From positions 1-7,893 of the forward strand of contig MGYR01000036.1 of assembly GCA_001801825.1 (NCBI GenBank): DNA of 7,893 bases, given 5' to 3'. The translations under genes were made by a program, and so were the position numbers. Every line of letters starts with the position of its first letter. The first letter of the stretch is position 1. This DNA comes from Gammaproteobacteria bacterium RIFCSPLOWO2_02_FULL_56_15 (GTDB lineage: Bacteria; Pseudomonadota; Gammaproteobacteria; Eutrophobiales; Eutrophobiaceae). The notes beneath the pieces were generated by a model. The model was not told where the DNA came from. It saw nothing but the letters and a program-made list of their open reading frames with translations, and ran no database searches. Shown in pieces: positions 7,309-7,893 of this stretch.

Positions 7309-7893
7309 ATGCACCGGGCACGCAAGCGTTTCGGACAACATTTCCTGCATGACCAGGAGGTAATTGATTTTATCATCGCTCAGCTGGATCCCCGTGATCC
7401 AACTCCGGTGATAGAGATCGGCCCTGGTAAAGGCGCCCTTACGGCGCCATTGCTAACACGGCTTGGAAAACTGAGTGTTATTGAACTGGATCGGGATCTG
7501 GTATCCCATCTGAGCAGCAGGCACACAGAACCCGGATTATGCATAATTCAAGCTGACGCACTCAATTTCGACTATAGGCGGTTCGCCGCCGGAGACCGGA
7601 TCAGACTGGTGGGAAATTTACCCTACAATATTTCGACTCCTCTGTTGTTTCATCTGCTGGCGCAGGTGGAATGTATCGCATCCATGCTGTTCATGCTGCA
7701 ACTGGAAGTGGTTGAACGCATTTGCGCCACACCCGGTTCGCATGCCTATGGCCGCCTTTCTGTAATGGTTCAGTCCTGTTGCAGGGCGGAGAATCTATTT
7801 ACCATCGGACCAGAGTCCTTTACGCCCTCCCCAAAAGTCAGATCCTCGATCATCCGTCTCACACCTGAAGCGGTATTGCGAGACACCATAGAG
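7309..7893 (+). CDS. rsmA: 16S rRNA dimethyladenosine transferase RsmA (KsgA), 3' end cut by window
   Basis: RsmA uses S-adenosylmethionine to dimethylate two adjacent adenosines in the helix 45 loop near the 3' end of 16S rRNA (A1518 and A1519 in E. coli), a late checkpoint of 30S assembly. The first 195 residues are visible; the family is usually about 265-275 long. Seen in order: RKRFGQHFLHD (5-15) at the N-terminus, the SAM-binding loop EIGPGKGALT (36-45), the acidic VIELD (57-61) that binds the ribose, QADA (81-84), the catalytic NLPYNIS (103-109), AYGRLSVM (146-153) and FTPSPKV (171-177). Two positions are unusual: residue 132 is Leu where MLQKEV normally has Lys, and residue 178 is Arg where PPKVDS normally has Asp. 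The frame is open to the window edge. The ATG lies one base after the pdxA stop, with an AGGG at 7299-7302 as ribosome binding site. By conserved gene order apaG or apaH is likely next, outside the window. Confidence 0.95.
   Translation, partial: MHRARKRFGQHFLHDQEVIDFIIAQLDPRDPTPVIEIGPGKGALTAPLLTRLGKLSVIELDRDLVSHLSSRHTEPGLCIIQADALNFDYRRFAAGDRIRLVGNLPYNISTPLLFHLLAQVECIASMLFMLQLEVVERICATPGSHAYGRLSVMVQSCCRAENLFTIGPESFTPSPKVRSSIIRLTPEAVLRDTIE

Noticed and set aside
1..7893. Search for CRISPR arrays, insertion sequences, tRNA or rRNA genes, phage or defence genes
   Set aside because: No spaced direct repeats, transposase-like proteins, terminal inverted repeats or RNA gene signatures were seen by eye. 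Almost all of the window is accounted for by five known protein families.

Overview
The window looks like ordinary chromosomal DNA from a gammaproteobacterium. The main evidence is the gene order lptD-surA-pdxA-rsmA, all on the + strand. It matches the conserved cluster of E. coli and relatives, where apaG and apaH usually follow. The proteins carry family-diagnostic residues, and the first gene is a large TonB-dependent receptor of a type common in free-living, often marine or soil, Proteobacteria. I cannot name the genus from sequence alone.

Layout: bases 1-39 are the end of an upstream leader and hold a strong ribosome binding site. Bases 40-2451 encode an intact 803-residue TonB-dependent outer-membrane receptor. 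A very clear intrinsic terminator (2482-2515) closes that transcription unit. The remaining intergenic DNA up to 2751 should hold the promoter of the next operon, with only weak candidates visible. Then come lptD (2752-5016), surA (5006-6304), pdxA (6279-7307) and the first 195 codons of rsmA (7309 to the window edge). The last four genes are packed with overlaps of 11 and 26 bases and a gap of one base, which implies one transcript with translational coupling.

How the genes work together: LptD is the outer-membrane lipopolysaccharide translocon. SurA is the periplasmic chaperone that, in E. coli, is needed to deliver and fold LptD and other barrel proteins. The first receptor is also a barrel protein and a plausible SurA client, though it is transcribed separately. 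PdxA makes a precursor of pyridoxal phosphate, and RsmA methylates 16S rRNA late in small-subunit assembly. These two share the operon by conserved gene order rather than an obvious shared pathway.

I found no mobile element, CRISPR array, tRNA, rRNA, toxin-antitoxin, defence genes or recognisable new system. The points worth a second look are modest: three cysteine pairs in the receptor, two unusual substitutions in RsmA, ambiguity in the lptD start, an unused-looking perfect Shine-Dalgarno sequence just inside pdxA, and the placement of a receptor gene next to the lptD operon.
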